64,000 nucleotides of DNA from Streblospio benedicti (Eukaryota; Annelida; Polychaeta; Spionida; Spionidae): positions 7,836,938 through 7,900,937 of the forward strand of contig CM032659.1 in assembly GCA_019095985.1 (NCBI GenBank), written 5' to 3'. Below the pieces are notes generated by a model. The model did not search any database. It was not told the origin of the DNA and worked only from the letters and a program-made list of their open reading frames with translations. Position numbers and translations under genes: made by a program. Positions 35,527 to 46,868 of this stretch are shown piece after piece (the stretch's first letter is position 1; each line of letters starts with the position of its first letter).

Positions 35527-36414
35527 CGGCTGTGGGATGGGGAGAGAAGGGGGGTTATTTCATGGAATTCAATGGACGATTTGGTTATATAGGACATGTG
35601 CACGGTTTTTACCTATGCTAAGGTAACTGTTGTGCATCAGCAGACGGCATCGGCTGTAGCAGACGAGAGATGTGATTAGATTGTGTTGAGTAACATATCT
35701 CTGTTTTTTTTTGACAAGGAACCTACATGGTTCAAAAACGTTTGAATAGAAATTCAAAATTACACAATTGTATAAACAAAAGTCAAACAAAAATATGACT
35801 ATTGTGATATCACACAGGATAATAAGAAATTCAGACACAAAATGATAAATGAAACCGCAATCAGAGATAGCCACATTCTTGAACATTTCAATGGCCATCC
35901 TATAATAAGACAACAAAAAGCAGCTCTATAATGTTATGATTTGTTGTTGGTTTCCTTGATGGTGTTAAGACTGGACGGCACTGTTACCATTTTTTATACA
36001 AGTTGCAGAGAAAACACTCTAATAGGCCCACGCAGAGATATTGTAACCCCCAAACCCAAACAAGTTATCCCTTCAATTTCCAATATACATGTACCACGGC
36101 AATTTTCACATTGTAACTTTCACAATGGGAAGCTCCAATGCAATTTCCATGCAGCTTTCCGCTTGTTATTCATAGCCAAAAATGAGGTGGTGTCCGAAAT
36201 TAAGCATCGATGTTTTGCACAATAAAGTGTGAAGCGGTTAATCGTATATAGGTTTCTAGATGGGTTAAAAGGACATAGTGATACAGCTGTAGTCAATTAA
36301 ATAACAAGTAATTTGTAAATTTGTAAATTTAAAACATTGAAAGTTCTTACTAATGGACAAGAGACATGAACATCATAAAATGTGACACAAGAACGTTTTG
36401 AAAAGTCTTAACAC

Positions 36415-36748
36415 AGGCAGTTCCAGGAGGTGTACGGATGCCCCACTTCTTTCACCTCACCAAAATTTCATTTTTATGGGAACGTTTGCACCATGAGCAC
36501 TTGCATCATACAAGGCTTAAACAGTGAGACCTACAATAAATGATTCTTTTTCTACTAGAATGTTTACATATATATGTAAACATTGTAGGAGAAAATAATC
36601 ATTTATTGTAGGTCTCACTGTTATACAGCCTTGTATGATGCAAGTGCTCATGGTTTGCACACTTGCGAGCTTCCGCGTGTACGAAACCCATGAGATCCAG
36701 TGGTTGCGTTCCCACCACACGCCCCCCTTAAAACTGGATCTGCCAGTG
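36415..36748. mobile_element. CTGGATCTGCCAG-family MITE, interrupted by another MITE
   Basis: The left end GCAGTTCCAGGAGG and the right end CTGGATCTGCCAGTG match the family, as do TTTCATTTTTATGGG on the left and GCGTGTACGAAACCCATGAG on the right. The two halves are separated by the 161-bp element at 36492. Confidence 0.6.
36492..36652. mobile_element. 161-bp hairpin MITE with 8-bp target duplication (hAT-like)
   Basis: CATGAGCACTTGCATCATAC at the left is exactly inverted at the right (GTATGATGCAAGTGCTCATG). The pairing extends nearly full length through AACAGTGAGACCTACAATAA to a TTTACATATATATGTAAA centre. Flanks GTTTGCAC at 36484-36491 and 36653-36660 are an exact 8-bp duplication, as made by hAT-superfamily transposases. 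The near-perfect arms indicate a recent insertion. Confidence 0.85.
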
Positions 36749-36997
36749 TTTAAAAAATACACATGGCCAATGCGCATGCTGTCTAACCTCATGTAGGGTC
36801 TGTTCATGAAGTGGAAACAAGCGCACGTGGCGTGACATGATAATATTATGATTTTGCATGACAAAAAATATAGGTGAAGTTTAGGTCGCCACAGTCATGA
36901 AGTCAATATTACGTGATAGAAGGCATGGGATACAAGTACTTATGGCCCGTGCTTACGCATATATGGTACAGCTTTTCTCTTAAGAGCATATTCTCTC

Positions 36998-37143
36998 AAG
37001 TGGTCTCCATCGATGAATAGAGAGGTGGTCTTTATGTGGGGTTCATGGTGGTCTCTTTATGAAGGTTTAGTTGGGGGCTATGGACATTGGTCCATACTAA
37101 TATGTGGATTTTACAGCGGTGGTCATAACCAGCGGTTCTACTG
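36998..37143. mobile_element. Pogo-like MITE fragment
   Basis: AATAGAGAGGTGGTCTTTAT, then GGTGGTCTCTTTATGAAGG, and the end AGCGGTTCTACTGTAA match the pogo-like copies elsewhere. It ends about 200 bases upstream of the GGACT start codon. Confidence 0.5.
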
Positions 37144-37345
37144 TAATAGAAGTTTTTTGGTTATATATACATGTATGTAGGTTGGAGAAACAAGTCGATA
37201 GTACGATCCCATGTTTCTGCGTCTACTAGTCTAAAAGAGTACTGGTCACCAGTATAACTGCTGCTGTTTGAGTGAGCAAAAATTAGTCTGTCTTGGGGAT
37301 ATTATGCAATAGCCTAGGATAGAATAACAGTTCATCTTTTCAAAA

Positions 37346-37924
37346 ATGGGCCATTTGTTTATGTACGGGACTTTAAAAAGAAGCCAGCCCATTCACTATA
37401 TGCTACAGGATATGCACAAGAAACACGGAGCACTTTTAGAGTTTTTAGGCCACGTGCAGACTGTGAATAAGTACCCTCTGGTAGTGATAGACCAATGGCA
37501 GACACCACTCTTACTCAACAGGCCAGGGATGGGTAGGAACATTACAGGGGAGTTATACACCCTGCGTGACAAGGTGATAGAGGATTTGGACTTTCTTGAG
37601 AACATTCCAGATTGGTATATACGCACACAAGTCCCTGTCCAGATGATTCCAGGCTGTGAGGGTCCCACCTGTGCTTATCAAAATGACAAAGACTGTTGGA
37701 CTAACAATGTTGCAACCATGAAGACCGAATCTGGTGAAGCTAACTGTTCCACGCCTGTGGAAGCCACGGTTTATATCATGGAAGAATTTAAACCAGATCT
37801 CCTATCCATGCAGACTCATGGTTCTTTCCAAGTGAAGGAGGGGTTTACGTACGATTATCTGAAGGATTATGACAATTATGAAGACCTTGCTGCACTCTTT
37901 CGCAAAGCTTGTAAAGATCCGTAG
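37346..37924 (+). CDS. GGACT: Gamma-glutamylaminecyclotransferase (GGACT/AIG2-like)
   Basis: An intronless 192-residue protein of the gamma-glutamyl cyclotransferase fold. GGACT releases free lysine and 5-oxoproline from gamma-glutamyl-epsilon-lysine, the debris of transglutaminase cross-links. The N-terminal MYGTLKRSQPIHYML (6-20) is the substrate-binding YGTL loop. NKYPLVV (41-47) and the GELY segment (68-71) follow. DLDFLENIPDWYIR has E85 at the place of the catalytic Glu (the DxFE of the family). An extra loop around 103-128 with four cysteines is longer than in human GGACT. The C-terminal F-x-Y-D-Y-L-K region replaces the vertebrate tail. The first in-frame ATG follows CAAAA. A poly(A) signal candidate AATAAA is at about 38222. 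Confidence 0.92.
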   Translation: MGHLFMYGTLKRSQPIHYMLQDMHKKHGALLEFLGHVQTVNKYPLVVIDQWQTPLLLNRPGMGRNITGELYTLRDKVIEDLDFLENIPDWYIRTQVPVQMIPGCEGPTCAYQNDKDCWTNNVATMKTESGEANCSTPVEATVYIMEEFKPDLLSMQTHGSFQVKEGFTYDYLKDYDNYEDLAALFRKACKDP

Positions 37925-37949
37925 ATAATCATATATATGTATACCATTT

Positions 37950-38560
37950 CTCATGCATAATGCATCATTAGGGCACCGTATGGAGATCCTTTACAATGTG
38001 CAATTTCTTTCAATTACTACTGCTTTGTAGTGCATTGTATTATACATTATATTTTGTGTTTGATAAATATGTTGAAGACTTTGCCAGTACAAACCCGTGC
38101 ATATTTGATTGTCAGATAAGGTATAAGGGTTCTCATGATAATTAGACAATATTTTCACACGAAAAATTCTTTTTCACGTGTTAAGATTGAGAAAAAAGAA
38201 TGATGCAAACAATCAAAGTGTCAATAAAACATGCTTATTTTCATTATGGTCTGAGGTCTGTAAAACGACCGAATAAAGTGAACCCCAATATCATTAATAC
38301 TATCACCCCCACGACACAAATATACAGATTTTAGCACCATGTACAATTTTAAGGTGCATTTCCATCAAGCCTTATATTACTTTAGTATATTACTCATCCA
38401 TACCCCTTAATTGTTAGGCCTCATGCATAAGAAAGTCACATTAAAATCTATAAATACGAGAACAGAACGAACATTACTGTCATAAGCACTGCTGACTATA
38501 GGCCGTTTCAAATGCCCAAATTATTTAATATATGCCAGTTACTTCATTATATAGACATAT
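37950..38560 (+). repeat. GGACT 3' UTR segment related to channel-intron sequence
   Basis: Ordered blocks TCTCATGCATAATG, TTCAATTACTACTGCTTT, TTGAAGACTTTG, TAAAACGA and TTTCAAATGCCCAAAT recur, in the same order and strand, at about 53028-53480 and 62028-62480. This is either a dispersed repeat inserted in the UTR or a copied GGACT 3' end. Confidence 0.6.
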
Positions 38561-38641
38561 GGTGATAAAATTAATGAAACAGTCCTTTAGTAAGCTACGG
38601 AAAGTCCCGAAGCTTGAGTGAATAAATTTGGTGTTCTTTAG

Positions 38642-38726
38642 ACCCGTCTCTAATTGTAATCCTGAGTGTGCGTGTGACTTAACAGGCAAATGTGTTCATG
38701 ACTTGTCAAAGTGTAGACGCTCCCTG
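38642..38726 (+). CDS. Possible orphan cysteine-rich exon
   Basis: Between an acceptor (TTCTTTAG) and a donor (CTGGTAAGT) the frame reads NCNPECACDLTGKCVHDLSKC, with six cysteines in an EGF/laminin-like spacing. No neighbouring exon could be linked to it, so it may be chance or part of an unrecognised gene. Confidence 0.25.
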
Positions 38727-41700
38727 GTAAGTATTCAGTTGTCCACTTTGACCGCTGTTTTAGTGCTCATAATGATGATACATGTCCACATCACAGACCG
38801 TTCATTTATTGGAGAAGTACACGTTCCTTTTCAAGTCGTAATAGGGTTACCATTCATCACGGACCAGGAGGGTTTGAAAAGACTAGGGGCTGACAAAAAA
38901 CCTCATTTCGATGTTTACAATCTGGGGTGCACCTATGAATAGAAGAGGTTGGGGTGGGGTGGGGGGGTGGGGGCAGAAAGTAGGCAGTAATTGTACGTGG
39001 AGGATTGAAACTTTCAAGCATTTTAGTGATGAGGGTGGGATGTTGAAAATCATACCATAACAGTTTCATTTTTCATACCCACTGGGCCTAATAAATGGTA
39101 GTCCCCTAAATCTTGTACGTGATTATGTACAATCGGCAATATGTGTATAGGGTGATGGTGAATTTGCTCAAGGCCATACTCATTCCCCTACGGCAATAGA
39201 TGAATAAACACAACACAATTGAAGTACCTTATATTAGTAGGCCTACATTCAACTGTATACTATGGATACCATAACAAATAACATAAACTAAACTTCAAAA
39301 CCGCAACTTACCATGACTCAGACTATATCCAGCTAAACTACTGTTAAAACACTTAGTTAACCAGTTTACATGGTTTGCAATCCCCGTAACTCTGTTAGTA
39401 TAGTCCTTAAATGCTGCTACATGTACACACACTTTTTTTTTGCCTGTATGTGGTTTCCTCTTTCTTGCCAACACTGTTTTCTAATCGCCGCTTGTGTAAA
39501 TTGACAAATATCGGCTGCTGGCCTTGCAGGTGGGATCTGGCACTGTGTTCACAGCATTGATCCACATATGAGTATGGTCTTCATGTCTTTTCACTATAAC
39601 TCTATCTGCTATTTGGTTACAAAGCCACAAATCTACCTATCAATATGATCCCGTATACATAAATTCTGAGCTACACAATGATCAATATTTCCAAACAAAG
39701 ATTGCCACCAACAGAAGATGTTTTATGTAGACCTATACTTGGTATATAATAAGTTTCAATGTATAACAATCACCTCTGTCCTCTATAATAGCCTATAGTC
39801 CTAGAGAATGTATGTTTTTGTGATCAGTGTATAACCCATTAGCTCTCCACTTGGCCCTGTAAGTGGCATGATAGCAGTTGAAGTGACAGTATAAAGATAA
39901 ACGTCTTACCTCTTACGGGCACAAGTAAACTATCACACTTCACAATGTACACATTCGGTAATGATTGCCTTAAACTGTAATCACATCATTAACCTATAAA
40001 AACGGATCCTTGGCTATGATGATCCAAGATTTCGTCTGTCACAGAGGAAAGGACAGTGGCTCCCTCCTGTAGTTACTAAGGCGCAGCTATCCGCAAACAG
40101 TCGCTGCTCTTTTTTGTTGGTGTCGCCGCTCAATATAATGTACACAAAGCACCTGCTTCTAACGGCTCCCGCTGATCAGACGACATACATACATGTGACT
40201 TCTTTTTATTGCGTTTGTTTGTTAATTAATGTTGATATTTGAAGCTGAACACCCAGACGTTGTCTATGAATGGGTAGGTTTTTTAAGCAGATCTATACGT
40301 TATTATTGACATAGCTCTTCAATGGCAACACCAACAACTTACTTTGTTTACAGTTTCGGTAATCATCCTTCTATGACTATCTTCAGATTAACTATGTGTA
40401 AGTTGCAATCATAAAGGGGTCGTATACATGAAAGAGTTGGTGGGCCCCCTCATCTCGGTGTATGGCATCCTTGTTCAGACTTATATGAATTAACTCCTTT
40501 ATGGTGCGAGATCTATAGTCGCTTTCTCTAATACGGATCTTGATCACTTAGGGAACGATCATAAATAACAATACTGGGGGAGGGGGGGTGTCGTCCAATT
40601 TTTTGGGGCTCGAAAAGTTAACCAACCCCCCAAACGTTCTAAAAAGTTGAATGACGCCCTCCCCACTAAAGCAAAAGTCCTCTACATAGTCATTGTATTT
40701 TGGACAATTGCTAATAGAAAATATTTGAAAAAATACACCGTAGCGTGATAAAAAAATGTTCAGCGACCCCCTCCCCAAAAGGAATCAGAAAAGTTCAACG
40801 ACCCCCCACCTCCCACCTTTCGGGACGACACCCCGGTAACATTAATTATGATCGTTCCCTTATATTACATCGGTTTGATCGCGTGAAGTTGCTGGAAATG
40901 GCATGCACAGAGTTGTTCTCAAGTTGGCCATAGAACTATAAATAAAGTAAGTTTTGATTGAAGAACAAAATAAATAAGCTATAAACGATAAACTCATTCA
41001 ACGAAAATGATTGGTTGTTGAAGTTCATTCGTGTCGAGTGCAGAAGTAAACAAGAAAAATAAACCAAAAGAAAGATGTTGAGAAAACAAAAGAAAGATAC
41101 ATTTTAATATCACTGAAAAAAAAAAGATTCTCTTTATTATTATCATCACTACAAACGTATGAAACAGTTTGGCATCGTGCCTAAAAATAAAAGATTTTGG
41201 TTCTCCATTTAGTGGGATGTGGATGTGGTCATTTACATTGTAATGTTACCATTATTTTTATTTAGTAACGAATGAAAAGTATCACAAAGCTGACAATGTA
41301 CAATAAGATGCCAGAAACCGTTGATGTCACTGTCCAGATGTTATTTCAAAACATGTTCTACATAATGCAAACAATATCGTATAGAGTACTTATTCCCTGA
41401 ACATTTTAGGAAGTGGTAATTTGAATGTTCACTGCGGCTTAGTTGCTAAGTATTTCAATTTAGCTGGTATAACATATAGAGATGATGCAAGGCTGTCATC
41501 AATGTTTTATGATATGTTTAAATAGACCTCTGTTAAATAAAGAGTGCTTGTCACCATTACCGTCCATAGTGGCATTTAAGGTAAGTACCTAAAGACTCGT
41601 TTATCAATTTCCGAGGATTACTGTCACCAGATTACCCAGATACATGGTTTTTTGGACATCCTCAGATATTCAATATGCCTTCATGGATTCTGTCAATTGA

Positions 41701-43200
41701 GTGACAGATGCTGGTATGGGCGACATGTGTGTGCAAGATTGTGTGTGTGCACGTGTGGTGGACTATGGTCCCTTTAACAACCACGGGTTATAGTTAGTAG
41801 ATGTTTTTACAGCAAAATGAAGGCAATCAGTTGGGTTGTCATTATTCGCGTTTCAAATTAGGCAAAGTGAAGAATATTCCGCGCTTTTCTGACTGATTAT
41901 TTGAACAATATATTTATAGTTTATATGGTATTTTATTGAAGAATGGATGAGTTCGTCAGTGAAAACAGAGACAACAGAACATACACGGATCACTGTTTTA
42001 TTGATCCAGATGACATTGCACTGTGGTTCCATTTTTTCGACCCCATAGTGAAATAAATCTTCTTAACAGAGTGTTTGAATTCCATTTAATTCTTATAATA
42101 AAGCGTACAACGTTGTATTGATTTATATTTGGGTTGTCACCGCGTTTTCATACACTTGAAACTAATCCAGCATGACAAATATAACCATGTCTTTTACAGT
42201 GATAAAAGTTGCCAACATCAATCTGGCATTCTTTTTAAGTTTATAAGAAATGAATGAATCATTTCCCCAATGAATTAGAGCATAGCTATCATATTCTATC
42301 CCACATTGCATTGCTTCAAAACACAGCAAGACAAACACAAAAACACATAAAACCCAAAGAAACAAAAGAAAGAAAAAAAACAAACAAACAAACAAACATA
42401 ACGAAAACAACATAATTAAGAAAAATAGACATTTTGTTGAATTTTAAAATTTAAATAAACCTTTTGCATAATTTTGCTATTTTTTCTGTTCACGTGCAAA
42501 TTCTCCAGTTCAACAAACTTGGCGTTTCTTGTTACTGTGAAGCTTAAAAATATTAAAAGATTAAAAAGATTAAAAGATTAAAGTTAATCAATTAAAATTT
42601 ATTTCTATGTAATGTAGCCAATTTTAACTGGCCTAAAATGCACTTCAGATACGAGATTGGCAACCATGAATCTGTGCCTACACACCACGAGCATTCAACT
42701 CCTTGTTATTATGTAAGATCTTTTTTAGCATTATCTAAAATCTTGAAATTCATAGGGCCCTAAATGAGATCCGGGAACAAATGCCGTGTACCGGTGTCCA
42801 TTTTTTTAAAGACATTACATTACAAAATGTTACTCTCTCAATTTTTGATATGATGTCCGTGTAGAAAAAATGTGCGTGTGTCTCTTGTCTATTGATATAA
42901 AGATTTTCAATGTGTCCAGTCAGAAATGGCTAAAAAACGACTGTGTCGCCTTGTCACTTTTCACCCATGTAGGGCCCCATTGATTGCCACCAATAAACAG
43001 GAAAGAAACTGACTTCACTGGGGCATAAAATTTCAAAGATAAAAACATTCCGACTAGTTTGCAGTTTTCACTGTTATTATTAATAGCGTAGTATATAGGT
43101 GATGTTGGTTTAACAGGTAAATAATGTTGTGGGTTAACAGCAAAAGTTTGTTTTTCAATACCCTAGTATCCAACATCATGCGATAAAAGTACGAGGATCA
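38727..43200. other. Intergenic region, 38.7-43.2 kb
   Basis: AT-rich sequence with no supported coding exon. The only clear features are the Harbinger-like MITE at 40551 and short homopolymer or tetranucleotide runs (for example AAAC at about 42380). Confidence 0.6.
40551..40859. mobile_element. PIF/Harbinger-like MITE
   Basis: The inverted ends GGGAACGATCATAA and TTATGATCGTTCCC are perfect and flanked by TTA on both sides (40548-40550 and 40860-40862). A TTA target duplication with GGG-start termini is typical of PIF/Harbinger. The interior is built of repeated phrases such as GTTCAACGACCCCC in both orientations. Non-coding. Confidence 0.85.
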
Positions 43201-43212
43201 TGCAAAAAATCA

Positions 43213-43253
43213 CCACTGACAGATCCAGGTTTTCGGAAAGTGTAATGTGTGTG

Positions 43254-43345
<92 letters not shown>

Positions 43346-43507
43346 TGTGTGTGCGTGTGTACGCGCGCATGTATGTGTGTGTGTGTGGGGGCACACAAAG
43401 GATTTTATGGGTTTTGTACACATAAAGGATCGTGGATATGCAAAAAAAATATGGCAAATATAATGTTTTGTGTTAAAGGGGGTGCGGGTGCACGCTGGAT
43501 CCGCCTT
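43213..43507. mobile_element. CTGGATCTGCCAG-family MITE with expanded TG repeat
   Basis: The left end CACTGACAGATCCAGGTTTT and the right end CACGCTGGATCCGCC are inverted family termini. The internal GATTTTATGGGTTTTGTACAC matches other copies. A long TG array (about 43245-43388) fills the left half. It ends about 50 bases before the MIF start codon. Confidence 0.65.
43245..43388. repeat. (TG)n dinucleotide microsatellite
   Basis: About 140 bases of TG/GT, with a few interruptions near the end (ATG, CGTG, TACGCGCG). Purine-pyrimidine alternation makes it a potential Z-DNA former. Long Cys-Val and His-Thr frames across it are artefacts. Confidence 0.95.
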
Positions 43508-43556
43508 TGATATTCACACCATGCAGTTTTTTCTAGGAGGTTAAGAAGTTGCAAAC

Positions 43557-44199
43557 ATGCCTCTAGCAGTTGTAAAGACCAATAGAAACGCAGACGAAAT
43601 CCCGAAGCGGTTTTGTCTGGAGTTTGAGGATTATATGTGTGAGATATTTGACTGTGACCAAAGCGTGAGTACAAGCAAAAATATACCTACATATATTGGA
43701 ATTAATTGAGATGGATGACATTAGAGGATTCTTTCTCCAAGCCTATAGGGTTATGTCACTTGCAGGAGAATATGTGATATGACCCTGTAGACTTGGAGAA
43801 AGACTCCTCAATTTTCAATAAGCAAGATAATTAACAATTGTGTCAATGAAGTATTCTTTAAAGAGTTTCTTACGGGAAGACCACGTGTTTTCAATTGTTA
43901 ATTATATCTATAGCTGAAAAGGGAGGGTCCATGAGTCTTCGATAGCCACGCAGGATCACATACATTGTTTTTTTAATTTGCGAAAATACTTTTTAGAAGG
44001 GTTTGAAGGATATGATTGTAGTAATTTGTGAAAACATTTATTGTTGGAAGTGTGAAGATAGCAAATATATTCAATTTAAACTTGCAATAGCCTTGCTCAC
44101 TATATGCCCCCTCCCTCTTTCCCCCATATATTCTGGATCTGAAAGTTGGCTGAATCCAGCTCAGCCCCACACCCCATCTTCATCAGTCACTGTGTATAC

Positions 44200-44268
<69 letters not shown>

Positions 44269-46190
44269 TCTGTTTGTCCACCCGCCCGCCCGCTCACTCA
44301 CTCACTTTTATGTTTACAGCTGGCGATGGTCGAGGTCCACGCGGGTCTGATGATGAGCCGAAACCAGGTAAATGTTCGTATGGATACACAGCCACTCAAC
44401 GTTGGAATGATACTCTAGCTGATGTTAAATCCATATAAAAACTGTACAATCTTAAAATTCAAACTGAAATGGTTTTTTTCTGTAATATGTTATCTGATCT
44501 GTTATTTAAACTTATTCTATCATTGTTGTTTGTTGTTGAGGCATATGTCGGAAGTCATGTGATATGCTCAAGGACCACATTTGTAAACAAGCAGTACTTT
44601 GTGTAAGATTTCTAGTGTCATCTGAAGAACATCACGTGACAGTCAAGATAGCCTGTGATTATACTATATTTTGATTGTACTTGTTTTCAAATCCTGAATG
44701 AATCTCATCTGCCCAGACGACGGCGCCGCTCGTCAACGTGGAGCTGCACCACCAGGAGGCGGCCATCACCACGCAGACCACCAAGGACTACGCTGGCAAG
44801 CTCGGGGCCTTCCTGGTGCGCCAGCTACACATCCCCGTGGACAGGTAAACACACCTTGTGGGGGCTACTTCAGGGGTCAATGGGTCGGGTCGGGGGTGCC
44901 ACTTAAGGTCAAAAAAATCATACCCCTTAGTGAAACCAATGAAACTATGAAAATGATAAGTTAAACCACCTGATGAAAACGATAGTGTATTATCCTCTAT
45001 TTTCTACAGCTTATACTTTTTGTGCTTTTTTATGGCTCAATAATGCAAAATCACATGAAAAGAAAGTTAGATATTGAACATCGAGATTGAACATCCCTTA
45101 GTGAAACTGGCTGGAATGTTGAGATCATGACCCCTAGTACTAGTCTTTAGATCTAGGGTTCTTCAGAGGGTCGAATACATTGTCATTCAATTCGAGGCCA
45201 CTTGTATAATTGTTTCACTCGCATAATAGACGAACTAGGTCAACCGAAGTAGTTGTGCATATAGCAATGGCCAAATACGCAGTATATGGTTGGTATGACC
45301 AAGGACTTGTAAAGGCAGTGTGAGTGATCCAGCCGTGAAAATCGACGATGATCTCGACATTGCTTGTGTCTAATCTCCTCTCTAAGCACGCAGTTAATCA
45401 TATTTCCATGCAATAACATTATGAACATATATCAGTTGGTTACTCGAATATCGCAGGTCTCGATCATTTTACTGTTGTCCCTACATATTCGAGTTGTCAA
45501 GTTTCTAGTAGACAAGGGCTAAAGTAAAAAAAAAAAAAAAATGAAAGAAAGAAAAAAATAGCTGGTTGTATTAATTTTTTAGTAGAACCATAGAACCTTT
45601 AGCTTTGGTAGACGTTTGGCATGATACAGTAAAATGTTGTGCAAAACGTCATCATTATGTAGTCAAAGCATAAAAAATCATGGTAATTTCAATGAAGTCA
45701 GGTGTAATGCAGCGTAAAACCCTGATGTAATCTGTGGGAGAGGTGACACAGCTTCTGTCAGTTTATGGGCAATGCTTTCCATCTTAATGTACTTTAGAAT
45801 TCAAGTTATAAACCCAACTACAATCGCAGTCCTTGTCTACGCCCTCTTGTTTTATATTCATTGTAAATGTGTTCCACAGAATGTTTGATATTTATGTTTG
45901 CCATAATTTGATATTTAGAAACCGTATAATTACAGTAGAACCTCGATATCTTGATATTGCTTGTCTTGAATTTTCTCTTATCTGGAAGTTAATTTCATTT
46001 CCTTTCAACAACATGCTGACGATATACATGTATTAAGTGGTTGTCTCGTAATTTGAGATGGCGAATTGCTACTGTTAGCACCTTTTACTTCAATATCGAT
46101 GTAATTTTGATATTTTTCTTCTCCAGAATTTTGGTCATTTTCATTGACACAAGATGTACTACTGTAGATGGCACGGCTACGGTTTGCTAG
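43557..46190 (+). CDS. MIF-like: Macrophage migration inhibitory factor (MIF/DDT) family protein
   Basis: Four exons (43557-43664, 44320-44367, 44717-44844, 46127-46190) have GT-AG borders and matching phases and give 115 residues, the family's standard length. The MPLAVVKTN start leaves the N-terminal proline (Pro2) that is the catalytic base of MIF tautomerases. Lys8 lies in the usual following strand. Exon 2 encodes LAMVEVHAGLMMSRNQ (compare DDT VRPGLAMALSGS). Exon 3 encodes LVNVELHHQ and FLVRQLHIPVDR. Exon 4, RILVIFIDTR..., matches the DRILIRFF/DRVYINYYD strand. MIF proteins are trimeric, leaderless secreted cytokine-like tautomerases with roles in innate immunity. The CxxC redox motif of vertebrate MIF is absent. 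Vertebrate MIF has three exons; this gene has four. Confidence 0.88.
43722..43815. repeat. Hairpin in MIF intron 1
   Basis: AGGATTCTTTCTCCAAGCCTA is followed about 60 bases later by its imperfect inverse TAGACTTGGAGAAAGACTCCT, with AGGGTTATGTCA/TGATATGACCCT inside. MITE-like, non-coding. Confidence 0.6.
44199..44270. repeat. (ACTT)n tetranucleotide microsatellite
   Basis: About 18 ACTT units in MIF intron 1, ending about 50 bases before exon 2. Confidence 0.95.
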
Positions 46191-46248
46191 GATTAACGCA
46201 AGAAGGAAGGATATAGAAGATTCTTTCTCAACGCCTGTATATATAGAC

Positions 46249-46361
46249 AAACCGGGTGAGTTTGCAGCATGAATTATTTTATCACGTGAGTTCTTGTGGC
46301 GTATATGAGCCACAAGAACGAATCCTAGAATAATTCATGTTACACAACGAACCCGGTTTTG
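46249..46361. repeat. Inverted repeat with perfect central hairpin
   Basis: AAACCGGGT...AGCATGAATTATTTTATCACG...GTTCTTGTGGC pairs with GCCACAAGAAC...AATAATTCATGTTACAC...ACCCGGTTT around a 7-base loop. It lies 58 bases after the MIF stop, probably in its 3' UTR. Confidence 0.7.
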
Positions 46362-46696
46362 TATTGATCCTTTTAAAAAACAACAATTACAAAACTGTTT
46401 GTACAACATATTTTAAATCTGTGTGTCTTGAAATTGGGTTAAAAGTATACAATGTATATGGTTAGTACCGATACTGGTTATGTTTACAAGACAATGGAGT
46501 ACGATAACCAATGGAAATACATGGAAAAGAATGATAAATGACAAAGCCACTGCCAGGACTCCAACCTTGCCAACTCTAGATTCGGTTCTCGACAGTGATT
46601 ATAGAATATTGTATGGTAGATTAGGATCATACTCTTAGAGTAAAATAAATATGTGTAAATAATCATTATATAGAGGTTTACACATTGTGTGAAGTA

Positions 46697-46868
46697 CCAC
46701 TGGCAGATCCTGGTTTTTGGAAATGGGGGTTGTACGCTTAAGAGATACAATGGGTTTCATACGCGTGGTCGATTGTAAACATGTAAAAAATCCATTGAAA
46801 ATGAAATGTTTTGGTGAGAAACAAAAGGGGGGGGGCAGCACGCCCCAATGCACACCCTGGATCTTCTT
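46697..46868. mobile_element. CTGGATCTGCCAG-family MITE, reverse orientation
   Basis: It starts CACTGGCAGATCCTGG, then AATGGGTTTCATACGCGTGG, TCGATTG and AAAATGAAATGTTTTGGTGA, and ends CACCCTGGATCTTC. This is the same element order as at 8.9, 10.9 and 36.4 kb, reversed. Confidence 0.65.

Larger units (their letters stand above)
35527..37345. other. Intergenic region between divergent genes
   Basis: This should hold the promoters of both the minus-strand gene (ending 35526) and the GGACT gene (starting 37346). I see no clear TATA box. It contains a near-copy of the 5' end of the minus-strand gene's start exon (35635-35665), the nested MITE at 36415-36748, and a pogo-like fragment at 36998-37143. 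Confidence 0.55.

Noticed and set aside
43163-43510. His-Thr and Cys-Val repeat proteins
   Set aside because: They arise only from the TG dinucleotide array inside a MITE.
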